A DNA stretch of 15,416 nucleotides from Saprospiraceae bacterium (GTDB lineage Bacteria; Bacteroidota; Bacteroidia; Chitinophagales; Saprospiraceae), in the NCBI GenBank assembly GCA_020849825.1, contig JADZFP010000627.1:1-15416 (forward strand). Direction: 5' to 3'. Numbering within the stretch: position 1 is the first letter of the stretch; each line of letters begins with the position of its first letter. Below, piece by piece: positions 1-7,913 of the stretch. The translations under genes were made by a program, and so were the position numbers. The notes below the pieces were generated by a model. That model ran no database searches. It was not told the origin of the DNA and saw only the letters and a list, made by a program, of their open reading frames with translations.

Positions 1-1
1 A

Positions 2-3000
2 ACCCAGGATTTGAGCAACCTGGCGCCGGGTACGTATTCATTGACCGTGACGGGGCAGGGTAGTTGCTCCACAACCGCTGACTTTACTGTGCCGGATCAA
101 CCCAATGAACCTACAATTACGCCGAATGCTACGCCCTCTACCTGCGACCTGCCGAACGGCGCCATAAACCTTTCGGTAAATGGCGGGGTGACGCCATATA
201 CTTATTTGTGGTCCAATTCAGCCACGACTTCCAATCTAACCGGCCTGCTGGCAGGACCTTATTCGGTCACAGTCACCGGCGCCAACGGTTGCACCGATGT
301 GGCCGATATCACAGTGCCCAACGACAATCCGCCCATCAACGTCAATGCCAGCATTCAACCCAATACCACTTGCAACGGCAATTTCAACGGTAGCATCGAC
401 GTGACTGTGACGCCTGGCGGTTCGTACACCTACATCTGGTCTACCACTGCGACGACGCAGGACCTAAGCGGTTTGGCGCCCGGAACTTATTCCGTGACCG
501 TGAGCGCCGGCGGAACTTGTACGCAAACTGCCGATTTTACGGTTCCCGATGTACCCAACGCGCCGATTTTCAATCAAAATATTTCCAGTTCTACTTGCGA
601 TCTGCCCAATGGCGCTATCACGTTGAATGTGAGTGGCGGGGTTGCGCCTTATTCTTACTTGTGGTCGAACAGCGCTACCACGCCCAGCCTGACGGGACTC
701 ATGGCCGGCACCTATTCCGTTACGGTCACCGGCGCCAATGGCTGCCCCACAACTGCCGACATCACCGTGCCAAACAACAACCCGCCGATCAATTTATCTG
801 CCGTGGTTACGGCCAACACAACCTGTCTGGCAGGCAACGGGAGCATCAATCTCAGCGTAGCGCCTTCCGGTAACTACACGTACATCTGGTCGAATACGGC
901 CACGACCCAGGATATCAGCGGGCTGGCGCCCGGCGTTTATCAGGTCACCGTAAGTGCCGGCGGGTCTTGTACGGAGACCGATGCCTATGTGGTGCCGGAC
1001 AACCCGAACACCCCCAACTTATCGTTCAGCAGTACCAGTGCAAGCTGTGGTTTGAGCAATGGCTCCATCAATCTGAGTGTGAGCGGCGGGGTAGGGCCAT
1101 TTACTTACCTGTGGTCGAACAGCGCGACTTCGCAGGATTTGAACGGCATTCCGGCCGACATATACATCGTGACGGTCACCGGCGCCAACGGCTGCACCGA
1201 GGTAGATGGTGTAACAATCGATAACTACCAGATTCCGATCAGTATCGACGGATTCGTCACGCCGCAGACCTCTTGTCTGGTCAATAACGGCGCAATCAAC
1301 ATGATTCTCAGTCCGACCAACCTCTCGGTCTTGTGGTCGAACAGCGCAACTGCCGAAGATCTGAGCAATTTGGCGCCCGGAACCTATTCCGTGACGGTGA
1401 GCGCCGGCGGTACCTGTACGGAAACCGCCAGTTTTACCGTGGATGATCTGATTGAATATCCGGGGCTTATCGTCGACGTCAGTTCGGCATTTTGCAATTT
1501 GCCCAATGGCATGATTGATCTCGAAATTTCCGGCGGACAAGCCCCATACTCCTATCATTGGTCCAATAATGCCGTTTCTCAGGATTTGAACAACCTGCCA
1601 GCCGGTGATTACGCCGTTACGGTGACCACGGCGTTGGGTTGCACTTCGGAAACCCAGATCAATGTCCCGGGCAATACCCTGGCGATTTCACCCAATGGCG
1701 TGGCCTCCGATAATACATCCTGCACCACACCCAACGGTTTTATCGACCTGGACGTGCAACCGCCTTTCAACTACACTTACAACTGGTCGAACAACCTGCA
1801 TACGCCCGATCTCAACAACATACCGGCCGGGACCTACTCCGTTACAATCGTTTTGGGAACTTGTTCGGAGACCGCCAGTTTTGATATTGCCAATGCCGCG
1901 GTTGCTCCCAACCTCTCGGCCATTGGTTTGCCCGCTACCTGCGGCCTCAACAACGGTGGCGCAAATGCCACGGTCAGCGGCGCAACTACCCCCTACTCCT
2001 ATTTATGGTCGAATACTGCGACCACCGAAGACCTGAGCAACCTGCCGCCGGGCAACTTTACCCTGACCGTCACGGATTTCTGGGGCTGCTCCGCGACAAC
2101 AACGGTGACTGTGGTGAATAATAATATTGCCTTGAATATCAGTGGTATATCCGTAGAAAATACCTCCTGCGCAGCGCCCAACGGCAGTCTCAACATCACG
2201 GTAACGCCGGCCGGCGCTTACAACTACGTTTGGTCCAATACCGCGGTTACCGAAGACTTGAGCGGCTTGCCTCCCGGCGCCTATACCGTAACGGTCAGTG
2301 CCGGCGCGAGTTGCTCTGCATCGGCGACGTATACGGTTGGGAATAATACGCCCAATCCCGATCTGACGGCAGCGGTGACGGCCGCTATTTGCAGCCTGAA
2401 CAACGGCGCAATCGATTTATCGGTCAGCGGCGCAACCCCACCGTATGGCTATGCCTGGTCGAACATGGCCGTAACTGAAGATTTGAACAGCATTCTTCCC
2501 GGAACATACAGCGTCACCGTAACGGATGCCAACGGATGCCCAAGCGACACGACCCTGGTTGTGCCCAACAACAGTTCAACGTTCAGTTTAAGTGGCACGG
2601 TAACCGCTTTGACCAATTGCGTAAGCCCCAACGGCGCCATCGACCTGACTGTGACGCCGGCCGGGCCGTACACTTACCTGTGGTCGAACAGTCTGACTAC
2701 CCAAGACCTGAGTAATCTGATGCCCGGTACTTACGAGGTCTCCGTCACCGAAACCGGCAGTTGCGTTGCTTCCATTTCATTCATCGTACCCGACAACCGC
2801 AGTTATCCCGGTCTGAGCCAGACGATCAGTCCGGAGATTTGCGGGTTGGCCAATGGCGCCGTTGATCTCAACGTTTCGGGCGGAACGCCTCCCTTTACCT
2901 ACCAATGGCTGGGCGGCCCTATGACGGAAGACCTCGCCGGTATCACCGATGGCAGTTATGCCGTCACCGTCACGGATGCCAACCAATGCACCGCGACGGC

Positions 3001-3370
3001 CACGATGAATGTGCCGGAGAACAGTGTCAGTTTTTCATTGAGCGGTGCAGCCACAAACAATACTTCCTGTGTAATAGACAACGGACAAATTGACCTGTCC
3101 GTTACACCTGCCGACCCGGGTAATGGACTGGTTTACAATTATTCGTGGTCAAATTCAGGTATGAACCAGGACCTGGCCGGATTGTCGCCGGGCGCATATA
3201 CCGTGACGGTAACGGCGGGTAATACCTGTACAAGCACGGCTAATTTCAATATTACGGATGCCGCAACCGCGCCCAGCCTGACCAATACCGTCACGCCTGC
3301 ATTTTGTGGCCAAAACAGCGGCGCCATCGATCTGACAACCAGCGGCGGACAGTCGCCCTATGTTTATTGA
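2..3370 (+). CDS. Giant SprB-repeat surface adhesin, upstream fragment ending at an in-frame TGA (5' end outside window)
   Basis: The reading frame is open from base 2 to the TGA at 3368-3370, and the true start lies left of the window. The protein is built entirely of about 75-residue SprB-type repeats. Each carries an early Cys (CxLPNGAI-like), a PYxYxWSN core, a GxYxVTV strand and usually a second Cys near the end (ANGC or GGTC). SprB repeats are known from the Flavobacterium johnsoniae gliding adhesin and from many large secreted Bacteroidota proteins; such proteins are exported by T9SS and act at the cell surface. This fragment has no sorting domain, so if translation really stops here the product should not be exported by T9SS. 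The same frame resumes immediately after the TGA with a normal repeat sequence, so this and the 3371-6289 segment are almost certainly one gene. Substrate or binding partner cannot be told from sequence. Confidence 0.85.
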   Translation, partial: TQDLSNLAPGTYSLTVTGQGSCSTTADFTVPDQPNEPTITPNATPSTCDLPNGAINLSVNGGVTPYTYLWSNSATTSNLTGLLAGPYSVTVTGANGCTDVADITVPNDNPPINVNASIQPNTTCNGNFNGSIDVTVTPGGSYTYIWSTTATTQDLSGLAPGTYSVTVSAGGTCTQTADFTVPDVPNAPIFNQNISSSTCDLPNGAITLNVSGGVAPYSYLWSNSATTPSLTGLMAGTYSVTVTGANGCPTTADITVPNNNPPINLSAVVTANTTCLAGNGSINLSVAPSGNYTYIWSNTATTQDISGLAPGVYQVTVSAGGSCTETDAYVVPDNPNTPNLSFSSTSASCGLSNGSINLSVSGGVGPFTYLWSNSATSQDLNGIPADIYIVTVTGANGCTEVDGVTIDNYQIPISIDGFVTPQTSCLVNNGAINMILSPTNLSVLWSNSATAEDLSNLAPGTYSVTVSAGGTCTETASFTVDDLIEYPGLIVDVSSAFCNLPNGMIDLEISGGQAPYSYHWSNNAVSQDLNNLPAGDYAVTVTTALGCTSETQINVPGNTLAISPNGVASDNTSCTTPNGFIDLDVQPPFNYTYNWSNNLHTPDLNNIPAGTYSVTIVLGTCSETASFDIANAAVAPNLSAIGLPATCGLNNGGANATVSGATTPYSYLWSNTATTEDLSNLPPGNFTLTVTDFWGCSATTTVTVVNNNIALNISGISVENTSCAAPNGSLNITVTPAGAYNYVWSNTAVTEDLSGLPPGAYTVTVSAGASCSASATYTVGNNTPNPDLTAAVTAAICSLNNGAIDLSVSGATPPYGYAWSNMAVTEDLNSILPGTYSVTVTDANGCPSDTTLVVPNNSSTFSLSGTVTALTNCVSPNGAIDLTVTPAGPYTYLWSNSLTTQDLSNLMPGTYEVSVTETGSCVASISFIVPDNRSYPGLSQTISPEICGLANGAVDLNVSGGTPPFTYQWLGGPMTEDLAGITDGSYAVTVTDANQCTATATMNVPENSVSFSLSGAATNNTSCVIDNGQIDLSVTPADPGNGLVYNYSWSNSGMNQDLAGLSPGAYTVTVTAGNTCTSTANFNITDAATAPSLTNTVTPAFCGQNSGAIDLTTSGGQSPYVY
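3368..3370 (+). other. In-frame TGA interrupting the adhesin gene
   Basis: The codon lies between Tyr (PYVY) and Trp (WSENS), at the position just before the invariant Trp of the repeat. In the aligned type A repeats this position is Leu, Leu, Leu, His, Leu, Ala and Gln. The Trp codons on either side are exactly 225 bp away (3146 to 3371, and 3371 to 3596), so the stop came from substitution and not from an indel. TGA is one base away from TTA (Leu), TCA (Ser) and TGG (Trp). It could be a true nonsense mutation, a read or assembly error, or a site of readthrough; sequence alone cannot decide. Confidence 0.9.
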
Positions 3371-6289
3371 TGGTCGGAAAACAGTGTTGTGGAAGACCTG
3401 ATCGGGCTGCCTTCCGGCGGCTATTCGGTTACCGTTACCGGCGCTAATGGTTGTTCGACGACCAATAGTTTTACCATTCCGGAGAATGTTACCATCCCGA
3501 CGATAAGCGGAACCAACACGCCGAATTCGTCGTGTATTTCCTCGAACGGCGCCATCGACATTGCTGTTTCCCCGGCGCTGACGTACGCGTACTCCTGGTC
3601 TAATTCTGCTTTTTCAGAGGATTTGACAGGTTTGCCGGCGGGTACTTACACAGTGACGGTCAGTGCGGGCGGCGCCTGTACGGCCGAGTCCACTTTTATT
3701 GTTGGCAATGATCTGACCCCGGTTTTGCTCGATCATTCAGTTACCGATGTGTTGTGTTTTGGTAACGCTACCGGTGTTGTCGATCTGACGGTTACCAGCG
3801 GTGCAGCGCCCTTTGTTTTCAATTGGTCGCCGGCTGCGCCGGGCAATCCTGAGGATTTGAATGCTTTGCCGGCGGGCAATTACGCCCTAACGGTGACCGA
3901 TGCGCTGGGATGCAGCGCCGAGCTTTCCCTCACTGTCGACCAACCTGCAAGCGCATTGCAGGCGAATTGCAACGCTTCGGGTACCGTGAGCGCACCGGGT
4001 TTGTCCGACGGCTCTGCCGTGGTTGCGCTGTCGGGCGGTACGCCGCCATATTCCGTCAGCTGGACGCCCGGCGGCACCCAGAACAATGTCTTTCCGGGCA
4101 ACTTGAATATCAGCAATCTCGCCCAGGGCGCCTACGGCGTAGCCGTGACGGACGCCAACGGCTGTCCGGTCGACTGTGGATTCAATATCGATCTGATTAC
4201 CTGCAGCACGGCCGTGGGCATGATGCAAGGCCAGTCGATTGTACAATGCGGAAACGGCTGCGTCACGGCAACGTACAACCCGGCAGGACAGTTTTTGGAA
4301 AACAACGATGTGCTGCAATTCATTTTGCATGAAGGGTCGGGCAATCAGATCATCAATGAAATAGCCCGTAACTCGCAGCCTGTGTTCTGTTTCAATTCGG
4401 CATTAATGTCTTATGGGACAACGTATTATGTTTCAGTAGCCGCCGGCAACAACGATGGCGCCGGCAATGTCGATCTCTCCGATTTTTGCACCGTCGTCTC
4501 TGCGGGCACACCGGTGGTGTTCCGCGAGATACCGGTGGCGGCTATCGCCCCTCCGGCCGCGCTCTCCTGCGCAGTGCTGCAAGTGACGCTTACCGGAACC
4601 TCAAACTTGTCCGGCTCGCTTTTCCAGTGGAGTACCGCCAACGGGCTGCTGATCGGAAGTACCAATCAGCCTCTTGCAACGGCAGGCGCGGCTGGCCAGT
4701 ACCGGCTGATTGTGACGGCGCAAGGTTGTGCAGATACGGTACAAACGCAGGTAGAAGACATCACGAATCACCCTGAGGCCAGTATCGTCGCCAATCCGGA
4801 CGACGTGCTGGATTGCACGATCGACGAGATTTTGCTGTCGGGCATTTCAGAGGGCTCGATGAATCTCAACGTCATTTGGATCAGCAATGGAAATACCTAT
4901 TCGCCCGGAACCGTTTTGCAGATCGACGAACCCGGAACTTACCAGTTCGTCATCCTGGATACGCTCACGTTCTGCTCCGACACGGCTCATTTGGTGATCA
5001 ATGAAGACCTGGCGTACCCGCCATTGTTTATCAACCCACCGGCCGTACTCACCTGTACCAATACGGCCGTGACCCTGAGCGGGGGCTCGCCTGCGCCCGG
5101 TATTTCATTGAGCTGGGCGACGATAAACGGTTCAGACACAACGATTATCGGCACCGGAAGCAACCTGCCGGTCACGCTTCCCGGAACCTATCTGCTCATC
5201 GGCATTGACCCTGTCAATCAATGCGACAACTCGCTTTCCACTACGGTACAAGCCGATGTTGCGCCGCCGCAAGCGGATGCCGGAGCCCCGTTTGGTATCA
5301 AATGTTATGGCGAACAGGCCAATCTCGATGGCAGTGGCTCCGGCGGCGGCCCGTCGCTCAATTTTGCCTGGTCGAGTTCCGATGGCCTGATTATCAGCGG
5401 CAACAATACCGCTGCGCCGCTCATCGGCGAACCCGGCACCTACTCGCTTCTGGTCACCAATCCCGCCAACGGCTGCACCGATACCGACGAGGTCACCATT
5501 ACGCCCATCGATCCGCAGCTGGCGGCTTCGATCATTCAGCCCCCTTGTTACGGCGACCGGGGAGCAATCCGGATCGACAGCGTTCTGGGCGGCAAACCGC
5601 CGGTACTGTTCTCTATCGACGGCGGTCAACATTTCAGCGGCCAGACTTACTTTGGGAACCTCGAACCCGCCGTGTACACCCTCACGGCTTCCGATGCCGA
5701 AGGTTGCAGCACCTCGCAACAACTGGAGGTTTTGGCAGCCGAAGAGTTTACCCTGATACTTGACCCGCAGGTGACGGTATTGCTGGGCGATTCCTACCAG
5801 TTTGATACCCAGATCAATGTGCCGGATTCGGCTATTGCGGCGATACAGTGGACGCCGGCCGACTGGCTCGACTGCAGTGACTGCCTGAATCCCATAGCGA
5901 CGCCTTATCGCTCCATTCGCTACGAAGTAGAGGCCACTACGGTCAACGGCTGCAAAGACCGGGCGCCGGTGTTGCTTATTGTCGACCGCCGGATCGATGT
6001 ATATATCCCGAATGTTTTTTCGCCCAACCAGGACGGCTACAACGATTTTTTCACCGTTTTTGCCGATCCCGAGCGGGTACCCAGGGTCAAGACGCTGCAG
6101 GTATTCTCCCGCTGGGGCGAACTGGTGTATGAACTGAATGATTTTGTGCCCAACAATCCGGGGCTCGGCTGGAACGGCACGCACCGCGGGGAGCCGATGA
6201 ACCCGGCGGTGTTTGTCTGGTATTGCGTTGTGGAGTTTATCGACGGGACGGAGGCGCTGTACAAAGGCGATGTGACGCTGGAACGATAA
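3371..6289 (+). CDS. Giant SprB-repeat adhesin, downstream segment with T9SS type B sorting domain (CHU_C)
   Basis: This continues the frame of the upstream fragment. The first possible start is a GTG at 3389 inside a repeat, which is not a credible real start. Order of parts: the rest of the interrupted repeat and its partner (3371-3715); two more divergent SprB-type repeats (Trp codons at 3824 and 4061); a Cys-containing linker (about 4196-4530); four Ig/PKD-like modules of roughly 75-85 residues, each with an early Cys and a PGTYxLxV-like strand (about 4540-5515); another SprB-like unit with CYGDRGAI (about 5525-5735); a WTPADWLDCSDC stretch; and finally a gliding-motility-associated C-terminal domain (about 5984-6286) with NVFSPNQDGYND, FSRWGELVYE and a closing YKGDVTLER. 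That last domain is the type B signal for T9SS export. The gene ends with TAA at 6287-6289, just before a strong hairpin. Whether a stand-alone product is made from this part is doubtful. Confidence 0.85.
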   Translation, partial: WSENSVVEDLIGLPSGGYSVTVTGANGCSTTNSFTIPENVTIPTISGTNTPNSSCISSNGAIDIAVSPALTYAYSWSNSAFSEDLTGLPAGTYTVTVSAGGACTAESTFIVGNDLTPVLLDHSVTDVLCFGNATGVVDLTVTSGAAPFVFNWSPAAPGNPEDLNALPAGNYALTVTDALGCSAELSLTVDQPASALQANCNASGTVSAPGLSDGSAVVALSGGTPPYSVSWTPGGTQNNVFPGNLNISNLAQGAYGVAVTDANGCPVDCGFNIDLITCSTAVGMMQGQSIVQCGNGCVTATYNPAGQFLENNDVLQFILHEGSGNQIINEIARNSQPVFCFNSALMSYGTTYYVSVAAGNNDGAGNVDLSDFCTVVSAGTPVVFREIPVAAIAPPAALSCAVLQVTLTGTSNLSGSLFQWSTANGLLIGSTNQPLATAGAAGQYRLIVTAQGCADTVQTQVEDITNHPEASIVANPDDVLDCTIDEILLSGISEGSMNLNVIWISNGNTYSPGTVLQIDEPGTYQFVILDTLTFCSDTAHLVINEDLAYPPLFINPPAVLTCTNTAVTLSGGSPAPGISLSWATINGSDTTIIGTGSNLPVTLPGTYLLIGIDPVNQCDNSLSTTVQADVAPPQADAGAPFGIKCYGEQANLDGSGSGGGPSLNFAWSSSDGLIISGNNTAAPLIGEPGTYSLLVTNPANGCTDTDEVTITPIDPQLAASIIQPPCYGDRGAIRIDSVLGGKPPVLFSIDGGQHFSGQTYFGNLEPAVYTLTASDAEGCSTSQQLEVLAAEEFTLILDPQVTVLLGDSYQFDTQINVPDSAIAAIQWTPADWLDCSDCLNPIATPYRSIRYEVEATTVNGCKDRAPVLLIVDRRIDVYIPNVFSPNQDGYNDFFTVFADPERVPRVKTLQVFSRWGELVYELNDFVPNNPGLGWNGTHRGEPMNPAVFVWYCVVEFIDGTEALYKGDVTLER

Positions 6290-6303
6290 TTCTTGTAAAA
6301 AAG

Positions 6304-6337
6304 AAGAGAGGCTGTCTGACCCCAGACAGCCTCTCTT
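6304..6337. terminator. Perfect 15-bp hairpin between convergent genes, likely bidirectional terminator
   Basis: The arms at 6304-6318 and 6323-6337 are exact reverse complements around a 4-base ACCC loop. Read on the minus strand, the stem is followed after one C by six T residues (complement of 6297-6302), which makes it a classic intrinsic terminator for yebC, whose stop is 29 bases upstream of the stem. On the plus strand it lies 14 bases after the adhesin stop, but only a weak T-poor tail follows, so it works less obviously in that direction. Confidence 0.85.
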
Positions 6338-6365
6338 AAAATTAGGGCCGATTTGCCGGCTTTTA

Positions 6366-7082
6366 TTACTCCGACATGTCCATGGTATGGAATACGTTGA
6401 GCACGTCGTCGTCTTCTTCGAGGCGGTCGAGGAGTTTGATCAATTGTTCCACTTCTGCGTCGTTCAGTTTTTTGGTCAGGGTGGGAATCCACTCCAGCTG
6501 AGCGCTGCTCGGCTCGATGCCGCGGTCTTCGAGCGCTTTTTGCATAGCGCCGAAGTCTTTGAAGTCGGTATAAAGGACCATTTCCTCTTCTTCGGGTTTG
6601 ATCTCTTCCAGGCCGGCGTCGATCAGTTCGAGTTCCATCTCGTCCCAGTCGCGGCCTTCTGCTTTGACTTTGAATACCCCTTTGCGGTTGAACATGTAGC
6701 TCACGCTGCCGGAGGTGCCCAGGGCGCCGCCGCCCCGGTCGAAGTGCATGCGCAAATTGGCCACGGTACGGGTAGGATTGTCGGTGGCTGTTTCTACCAA
6801 TACTGCGACGCCATGCGGGCCGTAGCCTTCGTAGACGACCTCCTGGTAGTTTTCCGCATCTTTACCTGCGGCTTTTTTGATAGCGTTTTCGACGTTGGAT
6901 TTGGGCATGTTTGCCGCTTTGGCGTTTTGCACTGCCACCCGGAGCCGCGGGTTGTAATCGGGGTTTTCGCCACCTGCTGTCACAGCGAGAGCGATTTCAC
7001 GCCCGATGCGGGTAAATGTTTTGGCCATGCCGGCCCAACGTTTAAACTTGCGTTCCTTCCGGAATTCAAACGCGCGTCCCAT
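6366..7082 (-). CDS. yebC: YebC/PmpR (TACO1-like) family protein
   Basis: The 238-residue protein matches the family in length and shows its hallmarks in order: an N-terminal MGRAFEFRKERKFKRWAGMA typical of Bacteroidota members, FTRIGREI, NPRLRVAVQNAKAANMPK, AIKKAAG, EVVYEGYGPHGVAVLVE, TDNPTRTVANLR and a GGALGTSGSVSYMF stretch, then an acidic region and a C-terminal LEWIPTL...LLDRLEEDDDV. It is a cytoplasmic protein. The family was long annotated as a transcriptional regulator, and recent work on some members supports a role in translation, easing ribosome stalling at proline-rich stretches; which applies here is not visible. The ATG at 7080-7082 fits the family start exactly. No Shine-Dalgarno is seen, as usual in the phylum. 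A TAnnTTTG-like element lies upstream at 7127-7134, and the gene is divergent from the 7242 operon. Confidence 0.95.
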   Translation of the reverse strand: MGRAFEFRKERKFKRWAGMAKTFTRIGREIALAVTAGGENPDYNPRLRVAVQNAKAANMPKSNVENAIKKAAGKDAENYQEVVYEGYGPHGVAVLVETATDNPTRTVANLRMHFDRGGGALGTSGSVSYMFNRKGVFKVKAEGRDWDEMELELIDAGLEEIKPEEEEMVLYTDFKDFGAMQKALEDRGIEPSSAQLEWIPTLTKKLNDAEVEQLIKLLDRLEEDDDVLNVFHTMDMSE

Positions 7083-7126
7083 GCTTTGGAATTTGATTTA
7101 GGAAATGAGTCATTATTAAAGCGGCG

Positions 7127-7134
7127 CAAAAGTA
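7127..7134 (-). promoter_or_regulatory. Possible Bacteroidota-type -7 promoter element for yebC
   Basis: Read on the minus strand the sequence is TACTTTTG, which fits the TAnnTTTG -7 consensus of Bacteroidota sigma factors and lies 44 bases before the yebC ATG. The expected -33 TTTG is not clear; only a T-rich stretch sits at about the right distance. The call rests on the -7 match and the position in a divergent intergenic region. Confidence 0.45.
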
Positions 7135-7201
7135 GGGAATACCTTCGCAAGAAAAAAAGCCACCCATGTGTAAGGCTGAGGAATATTTGCCTTGAAATGC
7201 C

Positions 7202-7209
7202 CAACTTTG
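7202..7209 (+). promoter_or_regulatory. Weak candidate -7 element for the 7242 operon
   Basis: CAACTTTG differs by one base from the TAnnTTTG consensus and lies 32 bases before the ATG at 7242. The upstream TTTG at about 7186 is too close to be a good -33 box. It is listed only because some promoter must lie in this 159-base divergent gap and nothing better is visible. Confidence 0.25.
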
Positions 7210-7241
7210 CGGCGTTTATTTAACCAAAACATGTATTTCCC

Positions 7242-7913
7242 ATGAAAAATGCGTTCTTAGCCTCGATGCTGATGTTGTTGATCGTCCCGATGATGGAAGT
7301 AGGTTGTCAGAACACAGAAAGCGCCGGCGCCAAACCGCTGGACATTGAAGTTTCGCCTGCGACCCTCAAAACGGCCGAATGGGCCGACTTCAAATACAAC
7401 GAAATACTGGCCAAAGCCGCGACCGGCGATTTTAAAGCCATCCAGCAATTCTTTGAATTTCACAGTATTGTCGACGGCTCCGACGCCCTGGGGCACGGCG
7501 TAAGTTGTCTGGAATTAATCCCCGTTGCCGGTGATTTCCAGGTCGCCCGGGTGATTCAGACGCTCAAACCCAATCTTCGCAAGTTGCTGTCCGAACGCCT
7601 CGTGCTGGCGCAGGGCAGAACGAAAAAAACGGAACTTCAGAAACCCCTCCAGGAATGGGCGCCCGATGTATGGGCCGCGCTGAATGGCAAACCGCTGCCG
7701 GTCGTCCCCGACTCTATTGCCGTCGGTTCCGGACTGAACAAAGGTAAAGAGGCGGTAAACGGACCCGCTGCGCCCCCGGCCGATTCGACGGCTGCACCGG
7801 CCGCCAATCCGTCGCAGATTAGCCCGACTGTGCCTGCGCCACCCAAAGATGCCGCGGCTCCCAACAAACCGGCGCCGCCTCAGCCGCAACCTGCTCAAAA
7901 GCCCAAACAATGA
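7242..7913 (+). CDS. Hypothetical putative lipoprotein with Pro/Ala-rich C-terminal tail
   Basis: I do not recognise this 223-residue protein. The N-terminus has one Lys, a hydrophobic core (residues 4-18) and a Cys at 22 preceded by EVG. That looks like a lipoprotein signal, but Glu at -3 is unusual where Leu is expected, so lipidation is uncertain. Residues about 45-145 form a soluble, probably helical domain with WADFKYNEILAKAATGDF and VDGSDALGHG. Residues about 150-223 are low complexity, rich in Pro, Ala, Gln and Lys (APPAD, APPKDAA, PPQPQPAQKP), which could be a flexible linker or a cell-wall-spanning tail. The stop codon overlaps the start of the next gene as ATGA, implying translational coupling with the CpcT-like lipoprotein and possibly a joint role in the envelope. 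Confidence 0.8.
   Translation: MKNAFLASMLMLLIVPMMEVGCQNTESAGAKPLDIEVSPATLKTAEWADFKYNEILAKAATGDFKAIQQFFEFHSIVDGSDALGHGVSCLELIPVAGDFQVARVIQTLKPNLRKLLSERLVLAQGRTKKTELQKPLQEWAPDVWAALNGKPLPVVPDSIAVGSGLNKGKEAVNGPAAPPADSTAAPAANPSQISPTVPAPPKDAAAPNKPAPPQPQPAQKPKQ

Larger units (their letters stand above)
2..4195 (+). repeat. Tandem SprB-type repeat array with two alternating unit types (A/B)
   Basis: One partial and eighteen complete units can be followed by their core Trp codon. Type A Trp codons start at 209, 662, 1112, 1559, 2006, 2456, 2906 and 3371. Type B Trp codons start at 437, 887, 1334, 1784, 2231, 2681, 3146 and 3596. Two divergent units follow, at 3824 and 4061. Spacing is mostly exactly 225 bp (75 codons), with exceptions of 222, 228, 237 and 240, so the A+B pair repeats about every 450 bp. 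Type A has a SGGxxPYxYLWSN core and often ends VTVTGANGC...ITVPNNNP. Type B has N(T/S)SC...NGSI, V(T/A)PxGxYTYxWSN and VSAGGTCTETA. The first three pairs are the most alike at base level; later ones have diverged. Confidence 0.9.

Noticed and set aside
3389..3391. GTG as a real start for a separate downstream adhesin gene.
   Set aside because: It lies inside a SprB repeat that continues unbroken from upstream, has no signal peptide after it and no promoter-like sequence before it.
2..4195. A CRISPR array or other DNA-level repeat system.
   Set aside because: The repeats are about 225 bp, contiguous with no spacers, keep reading frame, and vary at third codon positions, as expected for a protein repeat.
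5132..6184. A 350-codon minus-strand frame opposite the end of the adhesin.
   Set aside because: It is rich in Arg, Gly and Ile with no domain pattern, and the plus-strand frame holds a clear T9SS sorting domain over the same bases.
6387..7223. A 278-codon plus-strand frame opposite yebC.
   Set aside because: Phe/Val/His-rich composition typical of the complement of a charged protein; yebC is certain on the other strand.
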